Notes under the pieces: generated by a model
The model's database searches: none
What the model was told of the DNA's origin: nothing
Seen by the model: the letters and a program-made list of their open reading frames with translations, nothing else
Source: an uncultured Eubacteriales bacterium
GTDB taxonomy: Bacteria; Bacillota; Clostridia; Oscillospirales; Oscillospiraceae
Direction: 5' to 3'
NCBI GenBank assembly: GCA_900545515.1
Contig: UQZA01000012.1
Span: 1-64,000 of the forward strand
DNA: 64,000 nucleotides
Shown: piece after piece, positions 16,401 to 24,983 of the stretch
Layout of the letters: each line of letters opens with the position of its first letter
Position numbering within the stretch: the first letter of the stretch is position 1
Program-made: the position numbers and the translations under genes

Positions 16401-16951
16401 TGGACTTTGAGAGCAAGGAATCCATCGCCGAAATCTTAGGGGCCTACAACAGCCGCATGACGGGCAGCGGCCAGGAGGAAAAGGTGATCAGCTATACCGA
16501 CCTGGTGGGAACCATGATGTCTTCCATGACGGAAATCGTTAATACCATCAGCTATGTGCTGGTTGCCTTTGTGGCAATTTCCCTGGTGGTCTCCTCCATC
16601 ATGATCGGTGTGATCACCTATATCAGTGTGTTGGAGCGAAAAAAAGAGATCGGCATCCTTCGCGCCATTGGCGCGTCCAAGGGGAATATATCCCAGGTGT
16701 TCAACGCGGAAGCCTTCATCATCGGCCTGTGTGCGGGATTGATTGGCATTGGAATGACCCTGCTGCTCCTGATCCCCTGTAATGCGTTGATTCATTCTAT
16801 GGCAGGCTCCACAGATATCCATGCGGTACTTCCTCCTGCAAACGCCGTCGTCCTGATCCTGTTGAGTGTGGTACTAACCCTGATCGGTGGACTGATTCCA
16901 TCCCGCAAGGCGGCAAAAAGTGACCCGGTGGCCGCGCTTCGGGCAGACTAA
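13436..16951 (+). CDS. Large ABC transporter, ATPase fused to FtsX/MacB-type permease
   Basis: 1171 residues. Residues 1-225 are a LolD/MacB-type ATPase: Walker A GPSGSGKTT (38-46), signature MSGGQMQRVAIARAL, Walker B ILLADEPTGALD, and the H-loop MVTHNPE. One transmembrane helix follows at about 262-285, then an unusually long extracytoplasmic region of roughly 740 residues with repeated helical segments (three similar copies ending in YLQTPEA/YLQTPEV/YLQTSEA). The protein ends with three membrane helices and the FtsX-type motif ISVLERKKEIGILRAIGASK. Such mechanotransducing transporters do not move substrates across the membrane but act on lipoproteins, peptides or the envelope. The gene is divergent from the two-component system. 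The enlarged periplasm-facing region is the odd feature. Confidence 0.9.
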   Translation: MLQIKDIRKEYKTGGLVQKALDGVSLNLRENEFVAILGPSGSGKTTLLNMIGGLDRYDSGDLIINGISTKKYKDRDWDSYRNHTIGFVFQSYNLIPHQSILSNVELALTISGVSKGERRKRAQNALAQVGLGDQLHKKPSQMSGGQMQRVAIARALVNDPDILLADEPTGALDSDTSVQVMELLREVAKNRLVVMVTHNPELAEKYATRIVQLRDGRICSDTAPFEMGESGQVEPIHKNMGKASMSFLTALSLSFHNLRTKKARTLLTSFAGSIGIIGIALILALSNGVNAYIQSIEEDTLSEYPLQIQSSGMDFTAMMEEGSGSIQGGPGQASVSQRITSMLAQVEANDLASLKEYFDSGESGIEQYAKAIEYTYHAAPQIFRLEDSGVRQVNPDQSFSALGVGSASGSNNFVSMMMNTDVFHPMPEDTSLFQKQYEVKAGRWPERYNECVVVLTSGGSISDLALYAMGLRDSLELDEMIRQFIAEEDVKAPTDLRPYDYEELLDVTFKLVNAADYFEYDDTYNVWKDKSGDEEYMRELVSQGEDITIVGVVQPREDAIATILDAGIGYPAALTQHVIEEAAASSIVQEQLAGPNINVLTGDAFGADDGQGGFNLESLFTINEDALQNAFSIDQRALNVDMSRYFNANSLDLSSMLDLNQFTFDLPELDGAVMGDVLGRLDLSASTEKLHQLACALADGYGAYALTHPEADYSGLSTYFMEYLQTPEAKQRLHAGICKIVQSNVEADVSLEEMKLLIQDILSGYQSYVTETQLTDPDKFGESLHAYLQTPEVEAMMAERAPDILKISEEVTISQEELDALAADMVKGYQEYAAAKALPDPSKMSEHFHDYLQTSEAQMLLTAEIAEIIDAKSLEAQISDAIGDYMQTVTDSYTEAVAQAMQLQMAAATQQIVSQMEQAMEQIGANMEDAFTIDADAFANAIEMNMDENELTELLRSMMTAEDASFDGNLNSFGYADLSKPAQIDIYPLDFESKESIAEILGAYNSRMTGSGQEEKVISYTDLVGTMMSSMTEIVNTISYVLVAFVAISLVVSSIMIGVITYISVLERKKEIGILRAIGASKGNISQVFNAEAFIIGLCAGLIGIGMTLLLLIPCNALIHSMAGSTDIHAVLPPANAVVLILLSVVLTLIGGLIPSRKAAKSDPVAALRAD

Positions 16952-17155
16952 CAGAAACGGGGCGCAAGGTATGAGAAATATGGAAACGTTGCATCCTGCA
17001 TCAATCACCACCTCGGAACCGGAATCCTCTTGCACGGTTTTCTCTGCGCCCAGCTCCGCATACCGCACTGGTTTCCGGCTGGCGCATTTCCTCTATTTTA
17101 AGTGAAATGCAAGAGAGCGCCCATACCAACCTGCGTCGTGTCCAAAATTAAATTC
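16952..17155. other. Short spacer with no confident gene
   Basis: A 44-codon frame starting at ATG 16971 (ending 17105) has only a weak ribosome binding site and no recognisable domain. Nothing else is supported here. Confidence 0.5.
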
Positions 17156-17194
17156 CCGGCCAGGAGACAGGTAGTTGCCTGTTTCCTGGCCGGC
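17156..17194 (-). terminator. Terminator of the nucleotidase gene
   Basis: GCCGGCCAGGAAACAGGCAA-type stem: CCGGCCAGGAGACAGG pairs with CCTGTTTCCTGGCCGG. On the minus strand it follows the stop at 17211 by about 17 bases and is trailed by a T-rich but interrupted tract. Confidence 0.7.
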
Positions 17195-17210
17195 TGATGC
17201 AAACGAGGGG

Positions 17211-20200
17211 TTATTCGGGGAGCTTGATGCTCCAGGTGGAGTCGATGGTGGGAGAGATCTCGCCGGCCTCGCGGATGTAGTCCGCCAGGAGGTTCCGGGC
17301 CTGGCCCTTATCCTCGCCCTGGATCATGTCGTACTGGGTGGAGTAGATGATGCGATCCGGGTCATTGGCCAGGAACTCGCAGCCGTGTTCGTTCAGATAC
17401 TTGATGTAGTCGCCGCCGCCGTTGTAGCGGTAGTTGTTGATGACTACGGTAAATTCGGCGTCATCAGCTACCGCCTCTCCATTGTAGGTCATGGAGACGA
17501 TCCGGGAGCCGGCGGGCTGGGAGGGATCAATGACGTAGGAGAAGCCTTCCCCGTAGATGACGTCATAGTAGGTGAGGCCGCCCTGGATGTTGATGGAGCC
17601 GTCCTCCTGGACCTGGACTTTGGAGGCGGAGTATTCCAGCCAGGTCTTCACTTCCTTGCCGCTCATGGTGATCTGGTAGAACCAGTTCTCATAGCGGTAC
17701 AGCTTGAACATGTCACCCAGGACAATGTCGCCTTCAGAGATCAGGTTTTCAGCGTTGCCGGAGGTGAGGGGAGCGGTGATGGACAGCTGAGCGGGGGTGT
17801 CGTCGGTCTTGTCATCGGGGGTATTTTCTCCGGTGCGGTCATGGGCGCCCCAGATCTGGACCTTGTTCACCAGATCCACAAAAGCGGAGGGAGCGGTCCC
17901 CAGGTTGGCGGCGGTGAAGTTCCCAGTGGCCTTGCCGATGGGCTGGAGCATGTAGTCCTGCCAGGTGGCAGTTTCATAAGGCTTCAGAGCGGCTTCCAGG
18001 TCGGGGTCTACCTCATAGAGGGGGTGCCACTGCCGGTTGTCATCCCGGTAGGACATGGGGACGTTTTCTGTGGTCAGGGTGTATTCGCCGGTGACCTTGT
18101 CCACGGTCACAATGGCCTGGCCCACCACAGCTGCCTTGGTGGACAGGGAGAACACGGGGATTTCCTTGCCGTCGCTGTTGGCAATCTGGGTGATGCCATT
18201 GCGGTGCTCGTGACCGCTGAAGACCAGATCGATGGAGTTGGTCTCGGAGACCAGCCGGCGGATGAAATCGGACTGGGCGTCGGAATCAATGCCGGAGTGG
18301 CTGGCCAGGACGATGAGGTCGGCCTTCTCAGTCATTTCCTGCTCATAGTGCTTGTAGGTCTCAATGACGTTGGCGAAATAGATGCCCTCCCAGTTGGCGG
18401 GGACGTCCCACTTGGGGATATTGGGGTTGCCAATGCCCATCACAGCCACGGTGACGCCATTGTAGTCATAGAGCTGATAGGGGGCATAGCCGTTCCAGGT
18501 GCTCCAGTTGGTGGTTTCGCCACCCTGCTTGGTGGAATCCAGGTAGTTGGCGCAGCCCACAGCCACGGAGGACTCGGTCTCGGTCCCATCGCTGGTCAGG
18601 TAGTTCAGCTGACGCTGGAGAATGGTCATACCATAGTTGAACTCATGGTTGCCGGGGACGAACATGTCGTAGTCCATCATCCGCAGGGCCTTCATAATGG
18701 GATCGTTTGTTTCGGGATGGTTGAAGGCGTAGTAATAGGTGAGGGGGGTACCCTGGACCAGGTCGCCGCAGTCCACCAGGAAGGAATTCACATAGGCCTG
18801 GCGCTGCTGCTTCACGAAGGTGGCCACACGGGTGAGGCCCTGGTAATGGGTGCCGGAAGCGGAGTAGTCAGCGGTGTAATCCGTGGCGTAAGCTTGGCCG
18901 TGGATGTCGGAAGTGGCCATCAGATTGATTTCCACATGGAAGAACCGGTAGACCACGGTGGCAAACTGACCGCGGGTGGACAGGCCCAGGGGCTGCAGGG
19001 TGTTGTTGCCCATGCCCCGGATGAGGCCCACGGCCACGGCCCAGGTCATGGCATTTTCTGCATAGGGGAAGATTTGCCCCGCATCAGTAAAGCTGCCGAG
19101 ATCGGCGGCCTTGGTCACGTCCTCGCCGGCAAACTTGGCGTACCGGTAGAACATGGTGACCATTTCCTGCCGGGTGATGTCCTTCAGGGGACGGAAGGTC
19201 TGATCTCCGTAGCCTTCCACGATGCCTTCACTGGCAGCCCAGGCCACGGCGTTTTCGTAGTAGGAGTCGGGGACGATGTCGGAGAAGCTCGCGGTGGAGG
19301 TCACTTCGGGGGTACCAGCCATGCGGTACAGGACGGTGGTCACCATGGCCCGGCTCAGAGGCTGGTAGGGGGCAAACAGACTGCCGCCGATACCGTCCAT
19401 GTATCCCTGCCCGTCCACGTACTGAACGGGTACATAGAAGAACCGGTCCTCAGACACATCGGTGTAAGGCATATCCGTGACGGTGATGCGGCCCTCGCCG
19501 TAGGGGTTGGAATAGGCCTCGCCCACGACTCCCTTCAGGTGGTCGCGGATGTAGGTAATGAGGACCTGATTGTCAATCATGGCCTCGTCCTGCAGGATCT
19601 TATTGTCCATAAACATGTTGATGCCGTCGCCGCCGGACTTCAGCATGTAGTTGTGGGAGGCCAGTGTGTAGGTTTTCTCCAGGTCAATGGGCTCATATTC
19701 CCCCGCCTGGTTCAGGACCTGGACGTTCTTTACCCGGCGCAGGCCCTCTACAGAGACGAACATACTCTTGTCGTCCACCTTGACAGAGGAGGTGATGTTC
19801 AGGTCGATGGTGTACTTTAAACCAGAGACCTGGAGGAAGCCGCCGTTCTCACCAGGAGTGGAGCGAGCGGTCATTTCCAGAGCATCCACGATTTCCTGAC
19901 CGGTGGCTTCCACCACGCAAGCAGTGTTTCCAAAGGGATGTACTGCGATGATTTCACCATAGGTGAGGTCACCAGCGAGGATATCGGCGCGGATTCCGCC
20001 GCCGTTCACAAAGGCGATGTCTGCGCCCAGGACAGTGCGGTAGGCATCGGCGCACAGGTCGCCCAGGTTGGTCTCCTGGTTCCGAATCAGACGCTTACCG
20101 GTTTCGGGGTCGTTGACCACCAGGTCCACATTGGACTTGGCCACCACTTCGTTCAGCTTGTCGCTAAACTGGGCCTGGATGTTCTTGACGAAAGCGTCGG

Positions 20201-21137
20201 TCTCTGCGTCCACCTCCGTGTAGCCGTTCACCAGCTCCGTGGAGACCTTGCCCTCAGGGGTGATGGTCATCTTGCCGATGTTGGCCAGCTTGGTGCCGGT
20301 GGAGGTGAGAACTACATCGTTGCCGGACTTGTCCTTTACGGACTCGCCAGAGATGGTGCTGTGGGAGTGGCCGTCGATGAAGGCGTCCAGGCCGGTGGTG
20401 TTGGCGATGATCTCTCTGGAGGTCCAGGGAGAGGACTGCTCGTCAATGCCGCAGTGGCCAATGGCGATGACCACATCGGCGCCTGCCTCCGTGGCGGCGT
20501 CAATGGCGCCCTGAACTGCATTGTACAGGTCCTGGCCGTCGTTGCCCTCACAGAAGCTGTAGATGTAGTTGCCGTTTTCGTCCTGGAAGTAGGTGGGGGT
20601 GGATTTGGTGAAGGTTTCCGGGGTACTGACGCCCACGTACGCAACCTTCAGGCTGCCGTAGGTCTCCATGGCGTAGGCATCGGTCACAGTCTTGTTTGTC
20701 CTCAAATCTATGAAGTTGCAGGACAGGTACTTGGCGTTGGACTTCTCCAACAGGGAGAGGGCTACGTCCATCCCATAGTCGAACTCATGGTTGCCAAAGG
20801 TGGCGTAGTCGTAGCCCACCTGGTTCATGATGTCCACCAGGTAGCTGCCGTTGGACAGGGTGCCAATGGCCTCGCCCTGGATGGCGTCGCCGGCGTCAAC
20901 CAGCACGACATGCTCATGGGCTTCCTCCATGGCGTGTTTGTAGGCAGCCAGGTTGGCATACCCCATGGTGTCTTCAGGGGTACCGGCATCCACGCCGCAG
21001 TGCACGTCGTTGGTGTAGAGCACCACGACGTCGTCAGACTTTTCGCCAGCGGCAAAAGCCATGGTAGACAGCGTCGAGAGTACCAGCACCAGTGCCAGCA
21101 GCACGGACAGGACCCGAGAGGAAAGTTTGCTTCTCAT
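17211..21137 (-). CDS. Surface protein with two 5'-nucleotidase modules flanking SLH domains
   Basis: 1308 residues, exported (signal peptide 1-30, ending AFAA). Residues 36-550 form a complete UshA/YfkN-type 5'-nucleotidase: metallophosphatase motifs YTNDVHCG, DAGDAIQG, GNHEFDYG, GHCGID, GHSH, then the C-terminal nucleotidase domain with NLGDLCADAYR and GGGIRADI. Residues 553-733 hold three SLH repeats that would bind the cell-wall polymer. Residues 737-1308 form a second nucleotidase-like module (TSDIHGQ, CGDLVQG, GNHEFNYG, SHSGID, GHEHRNG, NNYRYNGGG). Such enzymes release phosphate and nucleosides from nucleotides or cyclic nucleotides outside the cell. Internal rather than terminal SLH domains between two catalytic modules are unusual. 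ATG 21137 follows AGGAGG; the open frame upstream runs through a terminator and is not used. Confidence 0.9.
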   Translation of the reverse strand: MRSKLSSRVLSVLLALVLVLSTLSTMAFAAGEKSDDVVVLYTNDVHCGVDAGTPEDTMGYANLAAYKHAMEEAHEHVVLVDAGDAIQGEAIGTLSNGSYLVDIMNQVGYDYATFGNHEFDYGMDVALSLLEKSNAKYLSCNFIDLRTNKTVTDAYAMETYGSLKVAYVGVSTPETFTKSTPTYFQDENGNYIYSFCEGNDGQDLYNAVQGAIDAATEAGADVVIAIGHCGIDEQSSPWTSREIIANTTGLDAFIDGHSHSTISGESVKDKSGNDVVLTSTGTKLANIGKMTITPEGKVSTELVNGYTEVDAETDAFVKNIQAQFSDKLNEVVAKSNVDLVVNDPETGKRLIRNQETNLGDLCADAYRTVLGADIAFVNGGGIRADILAGDLTYGEIIAVHPFGNTACVVEATGQEIVDALEMTARSTPGENGGFLQVSGLKYTIDLNITSSVKVDDKSMFVSVEGLRRVKNVQVLNQAGEYEPIDLEKTYTLASHNYMLKSGGDGINMFMDNKILQDEAMIDNQVLITYIRDHLKGVVGEAYSNPYGEGRITVTDMPYTDVSEDRFFYVPVQYVDGQGYMDGIGGSLFAPYQPLSRAMVTTVLYRMAGTPEVTSTASFSDIVPDSYYENAVAWAASEGIVEGYGDQTFRPLKDITRQEMVTMFYRYAKFAGEDVTKAADLGSFTDAGQIFPYAENAMTWAVAVGLIRGMGNNTLQPLGLSTRGQFATVVYRFFHVEINLMATSDIHGQAYATDYTADYSASGTHYQGLTRVATFVKQQRQAYVNSFLVDCGDLVQGTPLTYYYAFNHPETNDPIMKALRMMDYDMFVPGNHEFNYGMTILQRQLNYLTSDGTETESSVAVGCANYLDSTKQGGETTNWSTWNGYAPYQLYDYNGVTVAVMGIGNPNIPKWDVPANWEGIYFANVIETYKHYEQEMTEKADLIVLASHSGIDSDAQSDFIRRLVSETNSIDLVFSGHEHRNGITQIANSDGKEIPVFSLSTKAAVVGQAIVTVDKVTGEYTLTTENVPMSYRDDNRQWHPLYEVDPDLEAALKPYETATWQDYMLQPIGKATGNFTAANLGTAPSAFVDLVNKVQIWGAHDRTGENTPDDKTDDTPAQLSITAPLTSGNAENLISEGDIVLGDMFKLYRYENWFYQITMSGKEVKTWLEYSASKVQVQEDGSINIQGGLTYYDVIYGEGFSYVIDPSQPAGSRIVSMTYNGEAVADDAEFTVVINNYRYNGGGDYIKYLNEHGCEFLANDPDRIIYSTQYDMIQGEDKGQARNLLADYIREAGEISPTIDSTWSIKLPE

Positions 21138-21204
21138 GTTGCGTCCTCCTTCAAACATGGATAGAAGTGTGATGGCGGAGCCGAATTCATTTGCTCCACT
21201 TCTC

Positions 21205-21233
21205 ATTTTAACAAATGCCATACAGCTTTTCAA
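21205..21233 (-). promoter_or_regulatory. Promoter of the double nucleotidase
   Basis: Minus-strand -35 TTGAAA (21228-21233) and -10 TAAAAT (21205-21210) with a 17-base spacer, about 67 bases ahead of the start codon. Confidence 0.7.
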
Positions 21234-21293
21234 TGGGGAAACGCAAATCCCTGTAAAATTCAGGAAAAATCCCCGAATTTTGCACCACAAAGG

Positions 21294-21336
21294 GAAAAAA
21301 CGGTACCCTGTGCCGGAGCATTCCGGTACAGGGTAC
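21294..21336 (-). terminator. Terminator of the SLH-NlpC/P60 gene
   Basis: Near-perfect stem GTACCCTGTGCCGGA / TCCGGTACAGGGTAC (21303-21336), followed on the minus strand by a run of six T (21294-21300). It separates this gene from the nucleotidase promoter. Confidence 0.9.
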
Positions 21337-21352
21337 AGATCTCGTGTGGCGG

Positions 21353-22972
21353 TCATGCGGGGATGATCCGGCGGGCGCCTATGTAATGCTCCCCGTAGTA
21401 GGGGGCGTCCACGGCGGTTACGATGACACCGTCCCGGGAGTTGGCCGCGTGGACAAACTCTCCGCCGCCGATGTAAATACCCACGTGGGTGATATTGTCC
21501 AGACTGTCGGTTTCGGAGAAGAACAACAGGTCGCCGGGCAGCAGGGAATCCTGGGACACCTCCTGGCTGTTTTCGTAGTACCACTGATCGGTGGCAGTGC
21601 GGCCGATGTCCTCGTAGCCATTATGGGTGTAAACGTACCAGACAAAGCCGGAGCAGTCGAAACCGGTGGAGGGGTCTTTGCCACCCCAGATGTAGTTGTA
21701 GCCCACATACTGCAGGGCAAATTCCACCAACGCATCCGCCTCCGGCCGGCCGTCGGGATCCACGGAGTCCTCCATCCAAGCCTGAAGGGTCAGGTAAGAC
21801 CGGAAGAACATAGCCAGGGCCTGCTGGCACTGGGTGCTGCTCTTGGGAAGCAGCTGCTTGCCGTCACCCTTGACGATCCCCAGCTCCACCAGAAGGCGGG
21901 CGCAGGGGAGGGCGTAGCTGCTCAGCTCTCCGGCGTCGGTGAAGTGGTCGAGGCTGGTGCTGGGGCTGTCTTCATAAGGATAGCCACAGACGGACAGGAA
22001 GTTGACGGTGATTTTGAAAAATTGCTCCCGGGTGATTGGGATGTCCGGCCGGAAGGTGCCGTCGGGAAAGCCGCTGATGAGGCCCAGGTAGTAGGCCTTG
22101 GTGATGACGGGGTCGTCTGCGTCGGTAAAGGGACTTTCTTCTACCCGGAAAATGGGATTGGGATAGAGGGACAGGTAGGCCTCCATGGCTACGTAACACA
22201 TCTCTCCCCGGGTAATGGGGGTGGCCATATCCCGGCCCAGGAGAACCTCCGGAATGAGGCCCAGCTGGTCCATGGCTTCCAGCTCCTCTTTGGCCCAGGG
22301 GCTGAGATTGGGGTATTTATTTTCTACGCTGGCCTGTGTCGCCTGGGATTCGCCCGTGAGATTTATGTAAGCCCGATAGAACATGGCCAGGGCCTGTTCA
22401 CAGGTTGTGTGGCCCAGAGGGTCCAGCTTTCCACCGCTGCCCTGCACCACGCCCAGGTCTACCACCTGCCAGGTGGCGTCCAAAGCCCAGGCGCTGACGG
22501 CGCCGGCGTCCACAAAGCCGGCCAGGTCCTCTCCATGCTCAGCCGGGTCGAGGCCTGCGGCCTGGAGAAAGCGGGAAACAAAGACGAAAAACTCCTGCCG
22601 GGTGAGGAGCCGGTCCGGGCGGAAGGTGCCGTCCTCATAGCCCAGGGCAAAGCCGGCGGCGTATGATTTGGCGGCGATGGGGTCATTGGTGTCGGGGAAA
22701 GGCGTTTCATCGGGAAGAGAGAGCTCCTCACCGGTGTAATGTTCGTAAGCCTGCACCGCCAGGGCGCACATTTCCAACCGGGTGATGTTCTCCCGGAGGT
22801 CGCCTCGCTCTTCCAGAAGAGCCGGGATGAGGTCCAGGGCCGCCATGGCGTCCAGCTCCTCCCTGGCCCAGGCGCTGGAGACGCCGTAGGCATAAGCACC
22901 AGGCAAACAGCTCACCAGGAGCGCCGCCAGACAGACAATGGATACGAACCGCAGTCGTTTATGTTGTTTCAT
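21353..22972 (-). CDS. SLH-domain NlpC/P60 peptidoglycan hydrolase
   Basis: 539 residues, exported (signal peptide to about residue 28, AYAY). Residues 30-400 contain SLH-type repeats in two blocks (EDGTFRPDRLLTRQEFF and FPDGTFRPDIPITREQFF are the clearest) that would anchor the protein to the wall. Residues 410-539 are an NlpC/P60 endopeptidase: nucleophile Cys in FDCSGFVWYV (about 440), His in ITHVGIYIG, third polar residue in FVHAANS. It should cut stem peptides of peptidoglycan, in growth, separation or spore-related remodelling. Its start overlaps the end of exoA by 14 bases, so it is read from the exoA promoter. Confidence 0.9.
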   Translation of the reverse strand: MKQHKRLRFVSIVCLAALLVSCLPGAYAYGVSSAWAREELDAMAALDLIPALLEERGDLRENITRLEMCALAVQAYEHYTGEELSLPDETPFPDTNDPIAAKSYAAGFALGYEDGTFRPDRLLTRQEFFVFVSRFLQAAGLDPAEHGEDLAGFVDAGAVSAWALDATWQVVDLGVVQGSGGKLDPLGHTTCEQALAMFYRAYINLTGESQATQASVENKYPNLSPWAKEELEAMDQLGLIPEVLLGRDMATPITRGEMCYVAMEAYLSLYPNPIFRVEESPFTDADDPVITKAYYLGLISGFPDGTFRPDIPITREQFFKITVNFLSVCGYPYEDSPSTSLDHFTDAGELSSYALPCARLLVELGIVKGDGKQLLPKSSTQCQQALAMFFRSYLTLQAWMEDSVDPDGRPEADALVEFALQYVGYNYIWGGKDPSTGFDCSGFVWYVYTHNGYEDIGRTATDQWYYENSQEVSQDSLLPGDLLFFSETDSLDNITHVGIYIGGGEFVHAANSRDGVIVTAVDAPYYGEHYIGARRIIPA

Positions 22973-23741
22973 TGGGTGATCCAGCCTCCAAATTCAGTTC
23001 CAGCTCTACAGGGCAGTGGTCAGAGCCGAAGATGTCTCCATGAATGCGAGCCTGGCGCACCTGTTCTCGCAAGTCATTGGATACCAAAAAGTAATCAATT
23101 CGCCATCCGGCGTTGTTTTTCCGGGCGTTGAAGCGGTAGCTCCACCAGCTGTAGGCCCCGGTCAGATCGGGGTAGAGGTAGCGGAAGGTGTCGGTGAAGC
23201 CAGCTTCCAGCAGCCGGGTAAAGCTCTCCCGCTCTTCGTCGGAGAAACCGGCGTTGCCACGGTTGGGGCCCGGGTTTTTTAGGTCGATCTCCTGGTGCGC
23301 CACATTCAAATCTCCGCAGGCCACCACTGGCTTTTGCGCTGCCAGGGCGGTGAGCTTCTCCCGGAAGGCCTGGTCCCATGCCAGGCGATGGTCCAGCCGC
23401 TTCAGACCCTCTTGGGCGTTGGGGGTGTAGCAGGTGAGAAGGTAGAAGCCGTCGTATTCCAGGGTAATCAGCCGCCCCTCCTGATCCAGCGCCTCCACAC
23501 CCAGGCCATATTGGACCGATAGGGGCGGCGTTTTGGCAAAGATGGCGGTGCCGGAGTAGCCTTTTTTCTGGGCGGAGCACCAGAACTGGGTATAGCCCGG
23601 GGTTTCCAACTGAATTTGGTCCGGCTGGAGCTTGGTTTCCTGGAGGCAGAAGAAATCCGCATTCAGCTGGCGGAAGACGTCCAGGAAGCCCTTTTGTACA
23701 CAGGCCCGCAGGCCGTTGACATTCCATGAGATGAAGCGCAA
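22959..23741 (-). CDS. exoA: Exodeoxyribonuclease III family AP endonuclease
   Basis: 260 residues. A DNA-repair enzyme that cuts at abasic sites and removes 3' blocks. Family motifs are all present: ISWNVNGLRA, CLQETKL (metal-binding Glu), GYSGTAIF, TCYTPNA, CGDLNVAHQEIDLKNP (active Asp/Asn), WWSYRFNARKNNAGWRIDYFLVS and the final GSDHCPVEL (catalytic Asp-His). The start is assigned to TTG 23741, 8 bases after GGGGG; another TTG at 23747 is also possible. The frame continues far upstream without a start signal and across another gene's promoter. It shares a transcript with the overlapping SLH hydrolase gene, with no obvious functional link. Confidence 0.93.
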   Translation of the reverse strand: MRFISWNVNGLRACVQKGFLDVFRQLNADFFCLQETKLQPDQIQLETPGYTQFWCSAQKKGYSGTAIFAKTPPLSVQYGLGVEALDQEGRLITLEYDGFYLLTCYTPNAQEGLKRLDHRLAWDQAFREKLTALAAQKPVVACGDLNVAHQEIDLKNPGPNRGNAGFSDEERESFTRLLEAGFTDTFRYLYPDLTGAYSWWSYRFNARKNNAGWRIDYFLVSNDLREQVRQARIHGDIFGSDHCPVELELNLEAGSPNETT

Positions 23742-23789
23742 GCGCAATTCCCCCTTTTGCAGGCAGAGTGGTAACAAAACCCTTTCTAT

Positions 23790-23818
23790 AGTATAGCAAA
23801 AAGAAACAAAGATTACAA
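23790..23818 (-). promoter_or_regulatory. Promoter of exoA
   Basis: Minus-strand -35 TTGTAA (23813-23818), -10 TATACT (23790-23795), spacer 17. Confidence 0.7.
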
Positions 23819-23951
23819 CTGGTATTTCAAAAAAGTAACAAACAGGGGGGCTTTCAGAAGCCGCCATATTGCTGAGAGGAGGCGTGGTGGAGGAAAACTC
23901 TGAAAAATCAGCGGTTTTTTCCGCCTTTGTGTAAAAATTTCTGGAAATCTC

Positions 23952-23980
23952 TTGCAGTTTCCAGGCGCGTGGGGTATAAT
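23952..23980 (+). promoter_or_regulatory. Promoter of the deoxycytidylate deaminase gene
   Basis: -35 TTGCAG (23952-23957), consensus -10 TATAAT (23975-23980), spacer 17; the start codon lies 38 bases downstream. Confidence 0.75.
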
Positions 23981-24017
23981 CATGAAAATAACTGTCAGAG
24001 AGCGAAGGAGAGATACC

Positions 24018-24509
24018 ATGAGCCGGATTGATAAAGAGAACTACTATCTGGACATTGCTGAGACAGTGCTGGAGCGGTCCACCTGCCGCCAGGTTCGCAG
24101 TGGGGCCATCATTGTCCGAAATGACGAGATTGTCTCCACCGGTTACAATGGCGCGCCCCGGGGCCGGGCCAACTGCATCGATCTGGGCTACTGCACCTGG
24201 GAGCGGCACAAGGCTCCTGTGAGTCAGAGCTATGAGCTCTGCCGGAGCGTGCACGCCGAGGCCAATGCTATCATCTCCGCCGCGCGGAGTGAGTGCATGG
24301 GTGGGACCATGTATCTGGTGAGCCGGGACGCCGTCACCGGGGAGCTCCTGGAGCATCAGGGGCCATGCTCTGTATGCCGCCGGATGATCATCAACGCTGG
24401 CCTCAGCCAAATGGTGATCCGGGATTCCGGCGGCCGGTATCAGGTGCTCCGGGTGCAGGATTGGGTCTTTCAGGACGACACTCTCCTGAGCCCGGGAGAG
24501 GGTGCATGA
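24018..24509 (+). CDS. Deoxycytidylate deaminase family protein (ComEB-like)
   Basis: 163 residues. Converts dCMP to dUMP, feeding thymidylate synthesis. The zinc-dependent deaminase signature is complete: HAEANAI (His ligand and catalytic Glu) and the PCSVCRRMIINAG ligand loop, with the NGAPRG nucleotide-binding segment ahead. In Bacillus the homologue ComEB lies in a competence operon, but no competence genes are visible here. ATG 24018 follows AAGGAGA at proper distance; an earlier in-frame start lies inside the promoter. Monocistronic, ending in a terminator. Confidence 0.9.
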   Translation: MSRIDKENYYLDIAETVLERSTCRQVRSGAIIVRNDEIVSTGYNGAPRGRANCIDLGYCTWERHKAPVSQSYELCRSVHAEANAIISAARSECMGGTMYLVSRDAVTGELLEHQGPCSVCRRMIINAGLSQMVIRDSGGRYQVLRVQDWVFQDDTLLSPGEGA

Positions 24510-24534
24510 CGCAGCAGCGTGTCCTCTTTGGATA

Positions 24535-24572
24535 TGAGAAAAAGCGCTCCGCAGAGGCGGGGCGCTTTTTCT
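24535..24572 (+). terminator. Terminator after the deaminase gene
   Basis: GAGAAAAAGCGC pairs with GCGCTTTTTCTC around a GC loop; the T-run is part of the right arm, and the matching A-run on the left makes it work in either direction. Confidence 0.8.
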
Positions 24573-24575
24573 CAG

Positions 24576-24983
24576 CGTAGTACAAATAAAAAGAGAGAGG
24601 TAGGAAGTAGTCCAAAACTAGAAGGACAAACAGAGAACATAAGGGATTCGGCTCACGGCTTCCGTATCACCTTACGCATTTAGGATAATGGAGACTTTTG
24701 AACGGGATGTGAATAAAAAGAAAACAAAAGGTGAAAGAGGCGTGAACGTTCTGGAGCACTATGCCAAACCGCTGCAGGGGCGGATTCGTGTATCCGCCTG
24801 GAGGAAACGTTGCGCGTTTTTGCCCATTTGCAGTGAATTCGCAATGCCTACAACGAGCGGACACATGGGTCCGCCTCTATGGAGAGATACCCATGTGGTG
24901 GATGAACGGACTTTTTGGCGTTGCCGTAAATACCTTTTTTCTGCCTGACAGGGGGCGTTAAAATGGCAAAATACGTGGGATGG
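24576..24983. other. Intergenic region without a confident gene
   Basis: AT-rich at the left, GC-rich at the right. Small hairpins occur (GGCGGATTCGTGTATCCGCC at 24780-24799 and GGCGGACCCATGTGTCCGC-like at 24856-24875, read on either strand), but no known RNA family. An 86-codon frame at 24688-24948 has no recognisable domain and poor codon character. It may hold a decayed element. Confidence 0.4.

Noticed and set aside
17175..19820. Very long plus-strand open frame (881 codons)
   Set aside because: Antisense to the double nucleotidase, whose motifs are unmistakable; composition is the Gly/Val/His-rich pattern of a GC-rich shadow frame.
23742..24410. N-terminal extension of ExoA
   Set aside because: It crosses the exoA promoter and the divergent deaminase gene; the family begins at MRFISWNVNG.
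24688..24948. 86-codon open frame
   Set aside because: No family, atypical codon character, and it runs through small hairpins.
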